Assembly (NCBI RefSeq): GCF_000934465.1
Contig: NZ_JXWY01000034.1
Location: forward strand, 1-64,000
Origin: Staphylococcus microti
Lineage (GTDB): Bacteria; Bacillota; Bacilli; Staphylococcales; Staphylococcaceae
Direction of reading: 5' to 3'
DNA: 64,000 nt
This document shows positions 54,437-64,000 of this stretch, in pieces (position 1 is the stretch's first letter; each line of letters opens with the position of its first letter). Position numbers and translations under genes: made by a program. The notes beneath the pieces were generated by a model. The model worked only from the letters and a program-made list of their open reading frames with translations. It ran no database searches and was not told the origin of the DNA.

Positions 54437-55702
54437 ATGACGGTACTAGAAGCAGTAAAAGCTGACACAAAACCAAAAGTGAAAAAACCAGAATTGCTTG
54501 CACCAGCGGGGAATCTTGAAAAATTAAAAATCGCCATCCATTATGGTGCAGATGCTGTGTTTATCGGTGGACAAGAGTACGGTTTACGTTCAAATGCCGA
54601 CAACTTTACGATTGAGGAAATTCGTGAAGGGGTTGAATTTGCGAATCGTTACGGTGCAAAGGTGTATATTACAACGAATATTATTGCACATGATGAAAAT
54701 ATAGATGGCTTAGACGCGTACTTAATGCAGCTAGAAAGTACAGGGGCAACGGGTATTATCGTTGCTGACCCGTTAATTATTGAAACATGTAAACGTGTCG
54801 CACCAAAACTTGAAATTCATTTATCAACGCAACAATCGCTAAGTAATTACAAAGCGGTCGAGTATTGGAAAGAAGAAGGTTTAGACCGTGTTGTTTTAGC
54901 CCGTGAAACAGGCGCAATGGAAATGAAAGAAATGAAAGACAAAGTCGATATTGAGATTGAAGCGTTTATTCATGGTGCAATGTGTATCGCATACTCTGGA
55001 CGCTGTACACTTAGTAACCATATGACGGCACGTGACTCAAACCGTGGGGGATGCTGTCAAAGTTGTCGTTGGGATTACGACTTACTAACAGTTGATGAAG
55101 ACGGCGAATTAGACGTTTATTATGAAGACGGTCAAGCCGTTCCATTTGCGATGAGTCCACGTGATTTGAAATTAATCGAATCCATTCCAAATATGATGGA
55201 TTTAGGCATTGATTCTTTAAAAATTGAAGGTCGTATGAAGTCAATTCATTATATTGCGACAGTCGTATCCGTGTATCGAAAAGTCATTGATGCGTATGCA
55301 GCTGATCCTGAAAACTTCAAAATCAAACCTGAATGGTTAATCGAACTTGATAAATGTGCAAATCGTGATACAGCGCCTGCATTCTTCAAAGGGACACCGG
55401 GTTACGAAGAGCAAATGTTCGGTAACGAATCAGCGAAGAAATCACCGTATGACTTTATCGGTCTTGTGTTAGCATATGATGAAGAAACACAAATTGCGAC
55501 AATTCAACAACGTAACCACTTCAAGCCAGGGCAAGAAGTTGAATTTTTTGGTCCGGAAATTGAAACGTTCACGCAAGTAGTTGAAGCAATTTATGATGAA
55601 GAAGGCAACGAATTAGATGCCGCACGTCATCCATTACAAATTGTCCAAATTAAAGTTGACCGTCCTATTTACGTAAATAATATGATGAGAAAAGAGGTAT
55701 AA
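54437..55702 (+). CDS. trhP2: U32-family protein TrhP2 (tRNA hydroxylation)
   Basis: The 421-residue U32 protein has [24 protein letters not shown] at its start and the cysteine cluster CTLSNH...GGCCQSC, which probably holds a FeS cluster. It is the second subunit of the TrhP pair. udk follows 4 nt later. Confidence 0.88.
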   Translation: MTVLEAVKADTKPKVKKPELLAPAGNLEKLKIAIHYGADAVFIGGQEYGLRSNADNFTIEEIREGVEFANRYGAKVYITTNIIAHDENIDGLDAYLMQLESTGATGIIVADPLIIETCKRVAPKLEIHLSTQQSLSNYKAVEYWKEEGLDRVVLARETGAMEMKEMKDKVDIEIEAFIHGAMCIAYSGRCTLSNHMTARDSNRGGCCQSCRWDYDLLTVDEDGELDVYYEDGQAVPFAMSPRDLKLIESIPNMMDLGIDSLKIEGRMKSIHYIATVVSVYRKVIDAYAADPENFKIKPEWLIELDKCANRDTAPAFFKGTPGYEEQMFGNESAKKSPYDFIGLVLAYDEETQIATIQQRNHFKPGQEVEFFGPEIETFTQVVEAIYDEEGNELDAARHPLQIVQIKVDRPIYVNNMMRKEV

Positions 55703-55706
55703 CGCT

Positions 55707-56333
55707 ATGGCGCCTACAACAATTATTGGTATAGCTGGTGGCTCAGGGTCAGGTAAAACTTCAGTCACGAATAAGATTATGAATAATTTAGAAGGCCATA
55801 GTGTGGCACTGATTGAGCAAGATTACTATTACAAAGATCAATCGCATCTGACATTTGAAGAAAGACTTAAAACGAATTATGATCACCCATTTGCATTTGA
55901 TAACGATCTATTAATTCAAAATTTGCGAGATTTGTGTGCAGGTCAAGAAGTCGAAGTGCCGACGTATGACTACACAAACCACACGCGTAGTGAGAAAACC
56001 ATTGCATTTCAACCTAAAGATGTTATTATCGTAGAAGGTATATTTGCGCTTGAAAACGAAGAACTCCGCAATATGATGGATGTTAAAATATATGTCGATA
56101 CAGATGCAGACTTGCGCATCCTTCGTCGTTTATTAAGAGATACGCGAGAACGTGGCCGTACGATGGATTCTGTCATTGATCAATATTTAAGCGTCGTACG
56201 TCCAATGCACAACCAATTTATTGAGCCAACGAAAAAATTTGCCGACATCATCATTCCAGAAGGTGGTAGCAATAAAGTGGCAATCGACATTATGACGACG
56301 AAAATTCAAGCACTCGTTCAGAAAAAAGATTAA
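55707..56333 (+). CDS. udk: Uridine kinase
   Basis: Udk phosphorylates uridine and cytidine in pyrimidine salvage. The 208-residue protein has the P-loop [25 protein letters not shown] and VEGIFAL. The order trhP1-trhP2-udk-greA is conserved in Firmicutes. Confidence 0.97.
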   Translation: MAPTTIIGIAGGSGSGKTSVTNKIMNNLEGHSVALIEQDYYYKDQSHLTFEERLKTNYDHPFAFDNDLLIQNLRDLCAGQEVEVPTYDYTNHTRSEKTIAFQPKDVIIVEGIFALENEELRNMMDVKIYVDTDADLRILRRLLRDTRERGRTMDSVIDQYLSVVRPMHNQFIEPTKKFADIIIPEGGSNKVAIDIMTTKIQALVQKKD

Positions 56334-56356
56334 AACAGTAAAAGGAAGATGAACAT

Positions 56357-56833
56357 ATGGAAAATCAAAAGCAATATCCAATGACACAAGAAGGATTTGA
56401 AAAACTTGAAAAAGAATTAGAAGAGTTAAAAACCGTTAAGCGACCTGAAGTAGTAGAAAAAATTAAGGTTGCGCGTAGCTTTGGGGACTTATCTGAGAAC
56501 TCTGAGTATGATGCTGCGAAAGATGAGCAAGGTTTTATCGAACAAGACATTCAACGTATCGAAACAATGTTACGTCATGCGTTAATCATCGAAGACACAG
56601 GCGATAACAACGTCGTACAAATTGGTAAAACTGTAACATTTGTAGAACTTCCAGGTGACGACGAAGAAAGCTATCAAATCGTAGGTTCAGCAGAATCTGA
56701 TGCGTTTAACGGTAAAATTTCAAACGAATCACCAATGGCACAAGCGCTTATCGGTAAGCACTTGGATGATGAAGTGCGCGTACCACTACCAAACGGCGGC
56801 GAAATGAACGTTAAAATTACAAACATTCAATAA
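56357..56833 (+). CDS. greA: Transcription elongation factor GreA
   Basis: GreA rescues backtracked RNA polymerase by stimulating RNA cleavage. The 158-residue protein has the N-terminal coiled coil (about 10-75) with tip acidic residues in [16 protein letters not shown] and the C-terminal FKBP-like domain ([13 protein letters not shown]). It ends at a strong terminator. Confidence 0.98.
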   Translation: MENQKQYPMTQEGFEKLEKELEELKTVKRPEVVEKIKVARSFGDLSENSEYDAAKDEQGFIEQDIQRIETMLRHALIIEDTGDNNVVQIGKTVTFVELPGDDEESYQIVGSAESDAFNGKISNESPMAQALIGKHLDDEVRVPLPNGGEMNVKITNIQ

Positions 56834-56843
56834 TAGATAACAG

Positions 56844-56877
56844 ACCAAGGCGTGAACGATACGTCTTGGTTTTTTTG
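56844..56877 (+). terminator. Terminator after greA
   Basis: ACCAAGGCGT (56844-56853) pairs with ACGTCTTGGT (56861-56870), followed by seven T's. Confidence 0.92.
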
Positions 56878-56971
56878 GCTGTCCATCTTTTATGGTGGAT
56901 AGATTATTAAAAGTACCTAGTTTTATTTTTATTATCATTTCATATACAATGATGAGATCGTGTGGTATCTA

Positions 56972-57105
56972 AATATTGCAACTGCATTTAATGCGCTCGA
57001 TAGACAAAGTGAATGCATATCTTATGCAATCAGTTAGAAGATGTTGCACCAGAAGCACTTAAACCACATATTCAAACAGTGATGGATTCCAACAAAAATA
57101 CTTAG
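56972..57105 (+). pseudogene. Possible gene remnant, frameshifted C-terminal tail
   Basis: Codon-like sequence in two frames reads NIATAFNALDRQSE (from 56972) and, after a frame change near 57015-57022, LCNQLEDVAPEALKPHIQ ending in a TAG at 57103-57105. There is no start codon or ribosome site. Composition is coding-like against an AT-rich surrounding. I do not recognise the parent family. The rest of 56878-57149 shows nothing else. Confidence 0.4.
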
Positions 57106-57149
57106 CACAGTCTGCCAATTGTTTACTATAGTTTTTAATTTACGTGCAT

Positions 57150-57178
57150 TTGGCAGTTCTTATTTTTAATGTTATGAT
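57150..57178 (+). promoter_or_regulatory. SigA promoter of thiC
   Basis: TTGGCA (57150-57155) and TATGAT (57173-57178) are 17 nt apart, just before the riboswitch. Confidence 0.65.
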
Positions 57179-57203
57179 GATGTTGCAACAATAAAATAAT
57201 ATG

Positions 57204-57292
57204 ACTTGCTAGGGGTGCTTTATTGAGCTGAAAGAGGTCTTGGCCTCAACCCTTTGTACCTGATCTAGATAATACTAGCGTAGGGAAGCAAA
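57204..57292 (+). promoter_or_regulatory. TPP riboswitch (THI element)
   Basis: The conserved elements AGGGGTGC, GCTGAAAGAGG, ACCTGATCTAGATAATACTAGCGTAGGGAAGC appear here in order (the last split as ACCTGATCTAGATAATACT and AGCGTAGGGAAGC). Thiamine pyrophosphate binding is expected to favour the terminator downstream at 57377-57411 and shut off thiC. Confidence 0.95.
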
Positions 57293-57376
57293 CGACGACC
57301 GACATTTATATTTATAACGTGTAGTGGCACTCTGTCAATATACGTTTATTTCTACATAAAACTATCGTTGTTTTCA

Positions 57377-57411
57377 TGCGTATTCAGTCTATTTCTGAAT
57401 GCGTTTTTTAT
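57377..57411 (+). terminator. Riboswitch expression-platform terminator
   Basis: TGCGTATTCAG (57377-57387) pairs with CTGAATGCG (57395-57403), followed by TTTTTTATTT. Confidence 0.8.
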
Positions 57412-57473
57412 TTGGGCTACTATCCGTTATTCAGTTTCAGTGAAGCCTCTTAGTCAAATTTTAGGAGGATTGA

Positions 57474-59213
<1,740 letters not shown>

Positions 59214-59222
59214 AAGTCATAC

Positions 59223-59259
59223 TCCTTATCTTTTATTTACAAAGATAAGGGGTTTTTAT
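59223..59259 (+). terminator. Terminator after thiC
   Basis: CCTTATCTTT (59224-59233) pairs with AAAGATAAGG (59241-59250), followed by GGTTTTTATT. Confidence 0.85.
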
Positions 59260-59412
59260 TATTTTAAAATAATTATGCTCGAATAAGGGTATTTAGCGTG
59301 ATAAGCAATGAGTAATATGTGGAATATAGATAGAAAGTCAATAATATCAAGGTTTTTGAACGATAATAAAATATAAAATCAATTCTATAAATTTTTACAT
59401 TTTTGTGAATGG

Positions 59413-59438
59413 CACATAATTATGTGTTTTTGTTCACA
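59413..59438. promoter_or_regulatory. Palindrome and CRP/FNR-type site before apbE
   Basis: CACATAATTATGTG (59413-59426) is a perfect 14-bp palindrome. Overlapping it, TGTGT-N6-TCACA (59423-59438) fits a CRP/FNR-family site. A TATTAC -10 at 59460-59465 would place the site near -41. Factor identity is inference. Confidence 0.5.
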
Positions 59439-59491
59439 AACTTTGTTATCCTAGAAATGTATTACTGACAGCAGTTACAGGAGGTGGCATG

Positions 59492-60412
59492 ATGCAAACA
59501 GAATGGATACATGCAATGGGGACGACAATAAGACTTTCCATTCGTCACACATCCGCAACCGCACTGTTAACAGAAGCGAAAAAACGTATACATGATTGGG
59601 AGCAACGTTTCAGTGCCAATCGAGCTGACTCCGATTTAATGCAGATTAATCAACAAGCAGGTAAGCAACCCATACAAGTTGAGTCTGAGTTATTTAACCT
59701 TATCGAGCACGGTTATCATGTAACGATTTCTTCTCAACTTAAAATGAATATTTTAATCGGACCACTCGTTAAATTGTGGCGTATTGGTTTCAATGATGCA
59801 CGTCAACCTTCATCTTCAGAAATAGCAACCGCATTAAAACGCATCAACCCCAAAGATTTGCAACTGAACCCCCAAAAACAAACAGTCTATTTACAACAAC
59901 CAGGTATGGAGTTAGACTTAGGCGCAATCGCGAAAGGTTACTTTGCTGATGAATTAAAAGCTTTTTTTATGTCACAAGGTGTCAAGACGGGCATTATTGA
60001 CTTTGGTGGCAATGTTGTAACTATCGGCACGCCATTAAAAGCAAAATATTGGCATGTTGGTATCCAACACCCGTTTGAAACGCGTGGCACCCCCATTGAG
60101 ACGCTTCGTGTTGTGCATCAAGCTGTCGTGACATCCGGTATATATGAGCGTTGCTTTACTTCCGGAGACAGCGTATATCATCACATACTCGATGCGCAGA
60201 CAGGCTATCCTGTAGAGAATGACATAGCCAGTGTAACAATTGTAAGTGATCATGCGCTAGACGGCGAAATTTGGACAACCATTTGTTGTTTTGGCTATGC
60301 AGCACAAAATATTGCGTTATTAGAACAATTGGACGGTATCGAAGGCGTTATCGTTCGTAAAGACGGTGAAGTTTTAGCAACGCAAAAGGTAAATCGACTT
60401 CCTAAGAATTGA
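59492..60412 (+). CDS. apbE: FAD:protein FMN transferase ApbE, cytoplasmic
   Basis: ApbE moves FMN from FAD onto a Thr or Ser of a target FMN_bind domain through a phosphodiester bond. The 306-residue protein has MGTTIRLS near the start, WEQRFSANRADSDLMQIN, and the Mg/FAD-binding ELDLGAIAKGYFADEL and IDFGGNVVTIG. There is no signal peptide or lipobox, unlike the exported forms, so it should act in the cytoplasm. GGAGG sits 7 nt before ATG 59492. The next gene encodes its obvious substrate. Confidence 0.94.
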   Translation: MQTEWIHAMGTTIRLSIRHTSATALLTEAKKRIHDWEQRFSANRADSDLMQINQQAGKQPIQVESELFNLIEHGYHVTISSQLKMNILIGPLVKLWRIGFNDARQPSSSEIATALKRINPKDLQLNPQKQTVYLQQPGMELDLGAIAKGYFADELKAFFMSQGVKTGIIDFGGNVVTIGTPLKAKYWHVGIQHPFETRGTPIETLRVVHQAVVTSGIYERCFTSGDSVYHHILDAQTGYPVENDIASVTIVSDHALDGEIWTTICCFGYAAQNIALLEQLDGIEGVIVRKDGEVLATQKVNRLPKN

Positions 60413-60480
60413 CAACACCAAGAAATTTTTTTGCACTCATATGTGAAATTAATCACAAAAACACAAAGGAGGATTTATGT

Positions 60481-63400
60481 ATGAGTAAGCAATTGTTAGA
60501 TTCAGTCACTTTACATAGTGGGGTGGTGTTAAAAAATAGGGTGTTAATGGCACCGATGACGATTCAATCTGCCTATTTTGATGGCAGTGTCACATCAGAA
60601 ATGATTGACTATTATCGCTTTCGTTCAGGAGATGCAGCAGCCATTATTGTTGAAAGTTGTTTTGTTGAAGACAATGGTCGCGGATTCCCGGGCGCGATTG
60701 GCATTGATAACGATGATAAAATTCCGGGATTACGTCGTTTAGCCGAAGCCATTCAAGAAAAAGGCTCAAAAGCAATATTACAACTTTATCATGCAGGTCG
60801 AATGGCAAACCCTAGATACAACAGTGGTGACAAACCGATTTCAGCAAGTCCAGTCGCTGCACTAAGACCAGATGCTGCCGTTCCAAGAGAAATGACTGCG
60901 ATACAAGTGGAACAAATGATTGAAAGCTTTGGAGAAGCAACACGTCGTGCCATTGAAGCTGGGTATGACGGTGTTGAAATTCACGGTGCCAATACGTATT
61001 TATTACAACAATTTTTCTCACCACATTCAAATCGACGTCAAGATGAATGGGGCGGCAGTCGTGAAAAACGTGTCAAGTTTCCGGTAGAAGTATTGAAAAA
61101 AGTTCAAGCAGTAGCGAAAGAACAAGGTGCTGAGCACTTTATTATTGGCTACCGTTACTCTCCAGAAGAAATTGAAGAGCCGGGTATACGCTTTGAAGAC
61201 ACAATGTATTTATTAAACACGTTAGCTGAATATGAGCCTGATTATGTACACGTATCCATGAACAGTTACAAGCGAACGTCTATTGTGAATCAAGATGACA
61301 CAGAACCGTTAATTGATAAATATTTAAAAATGCAAAGTGATAAACTTGCAACAATTCCACATATTGGTGTGGGTAGCATTGCACAGCGTGAAGATGCAGA
61401 AGAAGCACTTAAAATGGGCTATGAACTACTCAGTGTTGGCAAAGCGTATCTTGTAGAACCAAACTGGACTGAAAAAATAATGAACGATGAAAAAGTCGAG
61501 TCGTTTGTCGATATACATGATCAACAGCCACTACACATTCCATCGCCATTATGGAAAGTTATGGATTTTATGATTTTGGACAAAGAAGAAGAACATCGTA
61601 AATATGAAAAATTAAAAGCATTACAAAATAAAAAAGTGGCTTTCAAACCGGGTGTTTATCATGTTTTTGCAAAAGGGCATAATGGCGATTTACCAATGGA
61701 AGTCGAGTTGTCCGAAACTGAAATTGTGCGTGTTGATGTCGATGATAGTAGCGAATCAGAAGGTATTGCAAATCCAGTGTTTGAAAGATTGCCACGAGAT
61801 ATTATTGAAGGCCAAACGCTTAATGTCGATGTCATTTCCGGTGCGACAGTGACGAGTGAGGGCATCGTTGAAGGGATTGCAGAGGCGATTAAACAAGCTG
61901 GTGAAGATCCTGATGTATTACGTGCACGTCCAAAACCTGTCGTACAATGGTCTAATGAAACGATTGAAGAAACAACCGATGTCGTTGTTATCGGCACGGG
62001 CGGTGCAGGTTTAAGTGCAGCTGCATCAGTACTTGAAGCCGGTAAGTCAGTTATTATGCTTGAAAAATTCCCAGCAATCGGTGGTAATACGATACGTACG
62101 GGAGGGCAAGTCAATGCACCTGAACCAAGTTGGCAAAATACATTCTCAGCGCTTGCAGGTGAAAAAGAAACGTTAGAGTCGATATTGTCATACGATATTG
62201 AAGAAATCGAACCTGCTTACCGTGCAGATTTTGAAATAGTTCAACAACAAATTAAAACTTATTTACAAGATATTGAAAAACAACCTGCTTATTTGTTTGA
62301 TTCAACGGAATTTCATCGTATCCAAACATACCTTGGCGGAAAACGAAAAGACCGCAACGGTAACGAAATTTCTGGAGACTACGACCTCGTTAAAACACTT
62401 ACGGATAACGTCTTAACATCTGTGAAATGGCTGACAGACAAAGGTGTTCATTTTGATCGTTCAATTGTAGATATGCCAGTTGGTGCGCTGTGGCGTCGTG
62501 GCCATAAACCAATGAAAGCGCAAGGGTTAGAATATATTGAATCATTAAGTGGCTTTGTAAAACAGCAACAAGGACGTATTATGAACGAAACAACAGCCGA
62601 AAAATTAATGAAAGAAGATGGCAAAGTCGTTGGCGTTGAAGCACGTAAAGCAAATGGATCGAAACTGAAATTGCATACGCGCCATGGTGTCATTATTGCA
62701 ACAGGTGGTTTTGGTGCCAATACGCAAATGCTGCAACAGTACAATACGTATTGGGATTATATTCCTGACGATATTAAAACAACGAACTCTCCAGCTATTA
62801 CAGGTGACGGTATTAAACTTGGACTTCAAGCAGGTGCAGACCTTGTAGGCATGGGCTTTACACAAATGATGCCGATTTCTGATCCGAAAACAGGCGCATT
62901 ATTTACTGGTTTAATCGTAACGCCGTCAAACTTTGTCTTTATTAATAAACAAGGTAAACGTTTTGTAAATGAGTTTGAAAGTCGAGATGTACTGTCTAAA
63001 GCAGCATTAGAACAACCTGATAGTATGTTCTACATTATTGCAGATGAAAATATTAAAGAACTGGCAATGAACACGTCAGAAAGTAAAATTAAACATGAAC
63101 TAGAAGACGGTACTTTAATTAAAACAGAAAGTTTAGAAGCATTAGCTGAAAAGTTAGGTATTGATACACATACATTTGTCGATACGATTGAACGTTATAA
63201 TGCTTTTGTTGAGAAAGGTCACGATGATGACTTCCATAAAAATGCCTTTGATTTAAAAATTGAAAAAGTACCATTTTATGCGACACCACGCAAACCGGCG
63301 ATCCATCATACAATGGGCGGCTTACGCATTAACACAGAAACAGCTGTGTTAGATATAGACGGTAACCCTATCGAGGGCCTTTATGCAGCAGGTGAAGTGG

Positions 63401-63513
63401 CTGGCGGTATCCATGCAGGTAACCGATTAGGCGGTAATGCGCTAGCAGATATTTTTACATTTGGTCGAATTGCAGGACAACAAGCAGCTGCACATCAAGT
63501 CGTGGAAGAATAG
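60481..63513 (+). CDS. Three-domain flavoprotein: OYE barrel + FMN_bind + fumarate-reductase FAD domain
   Basis: The 1010-residue protein contains an Old-Yellow-Enzyme TIM barrel (about 1-370; EIHGAN with His168/Asn171, NRRQDEWGGS). An FMN_bind domain follows (about 395-480) with DVISGATVTS, Thr456 being the predicted ApbE target. The third part is a flavocytochrome-c/fumarate-reductase FAD domain (about 495-1010; GTGGAG at 505-510, GKRFVNEFESRD, HHTMGG, AGNRLGGNALADI). By analogy with the Klebsiella soluble NADH:fumarate reductase, NADH would feed FMN in the barrel, then covalent FMN, then FAD and the enoate. No signal peptide. AAAGGAGG precedes ATG 60481. Confidence 0.92.
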   Translation: MSKQLLDSVTLHSGVVLKNRVLMAPMTIQSAYFDGSVTSEMIDYYRFRSGDAAAIIVESCFVEDNGRGFPGAIGIDNDDKIPGLRRLAEAIQEKGSKAILQLYHAGRMANPRYNSGDKPISASPVAALRPDAAVPREMTAIQVEQMIESFGEATRRAIEAGYDGVEIHGANTYLLQQFFSPHSNRRQDEWGGSREKRVKFPVEVLKKVQAVAKEQGAEHFIIGYRYSPEEIEEPGIRFEDTMYLLNTLAEYEPDYVHVSMNSYKRTSIVNQDDTEPLIDKYLKMQSDKLATIPHIGVGSIAQREDAEEALKMGYELLSVGKAYLVEPNWTEKIMNDEKVESFVDIHDQQPLHIPSPLWKVMDFMILDKEEEHRKYEKLKALQNKKVAFKPGVYHVFAKGHNGDLPMEVELSETEIVRVDVDDSSESEGIANPVFERLPRDIIEGQTLNVDVISGATVTSEGIVEGIAEAIKQAGEDPDVLRARPKPVVQWSNETIEETTDVVVIGTGGAGLSAAASVLEAGKSVIMLEKFPAIGGNTIRTGGQVNAPEPSWQNTFSALAGEKETLESILSYDIEEIEPAYRADFEIVQQQIKTYLQDIEKQPAYLFDSTEFHRIQTYLGGKRKDRNGNEISGDYDLVKTLTDNVLTSVKWLTDKGVHFDRSIVDMPVGALWRRGHKPMKAQGLEYIESLSGFVKQQQGRIMNETTAEKLMKEDGKVVGVEARKANGSKLKLHTRHGVIIATGGFGANTQMLQQYNTYWDYIPDDIKTTNSPAITGDGIKLGLQAGADLVGMGFTQMMPISDPKTGALFTGLIVTPSNFVFINKQGKRFVNEFESRDVLSKAALEQPDSMFYIIADENIKELAMNTSESKIKHELEDGTLIKTESLEALAEKLGIDTHTFVDTIERYNAFVEKGHDDDFHKNAFDLKIEKVPFYATPRKPAIHHTMGGLRINTETAVLDIDGNPIEGLYAAGEVAGGIHAGNRLGGNALADIFTFGRIAGQQAAAHQVVEE

Positions 63514-63522
63514 GGGGATACT

Positions 63523-64000
63523 ATGTCAGAACGAACAAATCATGGTAACCAACTCATTCTTGCGATTATTTTAGGTATTTTAACTTATTGGTTATTTGCA
63601 CAGTCATTACTCAATATCGCGCTACATGTTCAACAAGATTATCAAGTCGATATCAGTATCGTGAATATTGCAGTCAGCTTAACATCATTAATGAGCGGTA
63701 TTTTTATCGTCGTTATGGGTGGACTCGCTGACAAAATCGGACGTGTTAAAATGACCTACGTTGGACTCGTATTAAGTATTTTAGGGTCAGTCGCACTTAT
63801 TATCTCTAACATGACCTTTATGCTTTTATTAGGCCGCGTATTACAAGGGTTATCAGCTGCATGTCTAATGCCAGCTACAATCGCACTCATCAACCATAAT
63901 TATCACGAAGCCGAGCGTCAAAAAGCATTAAGCTATTGGTCATTCGGCTCATACGGTGGTACAGGCTTCGCATCATTATTTGCAGGCGTTGTCGCAACAT
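63523..64000 (+). CDS. MFS transporter, N-terminal part (runs off the window)
   Basis: The 159 visible residues contain about five membrane helices and MFS motif A, GGLADKIGRVKM, with NIALHVQQDYQVDISIVN typical of the 14-helix DHA2 drug:proton antiporter type. GGGGG precedes the ATG, 10 nt after the flavoprotein stop, so it is probably in the apbE operon. Cargo is unknown; it could be a drug or an organic acid. Confidence 0.88.
   Translation, partial: MSERTNHGNQLILAIILGILTYWLFAQSLLNIALHVQQDYQVDISIVNIAVSLTSLMSGIFIVVMGGLADKIGRVKMTYVGLVLSILGSVALIISNMTFMLLLGRVLQGLSAACLMPATIALINHNYHEAERQKALSYWSFGSYGGTGFASLFAGVVAT

Noticed and set aside
59401-59441. Rex operator (TTGTGAA...TTCACAA)
   Set aside because: The half-sites are present but about 23 nt apart, far more than a Rex site allows.
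60409-60480. 24-residue N-terminal extension of the three-domain flavoprotein
   Set aside because: It overlaps the apbE end, lacks a ribosome site and does not resemble the family; ATG 60481 has AAAGGAGG.

Overview
The window reads as a core chromosomal segment of a Staphylococcus species other than S. aureus. The reasons are low GC, strong AGGAGG ribosome sites, a fused SecDF, the fixed order mreCD-rplU-prp-rpmA-obg-pheB-ruvAB-queA-tgt-yajC-secDF-recJ-apt-rsh-dtd-lytH-hisS-aspS, an L27 with the Firmicutes N-terminal leader, three T-box leaders, and a CymR whose only cysteine is Cys25. Proteins are clearly diverged from their S. aureus counterparts as I remember them. The hyicus/intermedius side of the genus is plausible, but the species cannot be fixed from the sequence alone.

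Layout. 0-1.3 kb: a membrane gene that has lost its N-terminal half, convergent with tag. 1.3-7.1 kb: T-box leader, valS, folC, comC and radC. 7.1-10.6 kb: a 53-residue membrane protein on the minus strand, a DUF4930-type protein, mreCD and rplU-prp-rpmA. 10.8-19.2 kb: obg, pheB, ruvAB, queA, tgt, yajC and secDF. 19.3-29.7 kb: recJ, apt, rsh, dtd, lytH, T-box-hisS, aspS and 6S RNA. 29.7-37.7 kb: an accessory-looking block with an HxlR regulator, two Rossmann oxidoreductases and a complete oligopeptide ABC transporter. 37.8-47.9 kb: tcdA, a MazE/AbrB-like small protein, rarA, cymR, a CsbD protein behind a textbook SigB promoter, a luciferase-like oxidoreductase, iscS-mnmA, a TPR protein and recD2. 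47.9-56.9 kb: T-box-alaS, ireB, ruvX, a DUF1292 protein, a small secreted protein plus about 480 bp of structured non-coding DNA, then trmR-trhP1-trhP2-udk-greA. 56.9-59.3 kb: a gene fossil and a lone thiC under a TPP riboswitch. 59.4-64 kb: apbE, a 1010-residue three-domain flavoprotein and the start of an MFS transporter.

Most genes serve translation (tRNA charging, tRNA modification, ribosomal proteins), recombination repair (RuvAB, RuvX, RecJ, RecD2, RarA, RadC, Tag), the envelope (MreCD, LytH, SecDF, YajC) and the stringent response (Rsh).

The most interesting system is at the right end. A cytoplasmic ApbE flavin transferase is followed by a fusion of an Old-Yellow-Enzyme barrel, an FMN_bind domain carrying the SGAT flavinylation motif, and a fumarate-reductase-type FAD domain. 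An MFS transporter follows. Together they look like a soluble NADH-dependent 2-enoate (fumarate or related) reductase with its maturase and a possible substrate carrier. A 14-bp palindrome and a CRP/FNR-type half-site pair lie upstream. No CRISPR array, tRNA gene, rRNA gene, intact insertion sequence or prophage was found.
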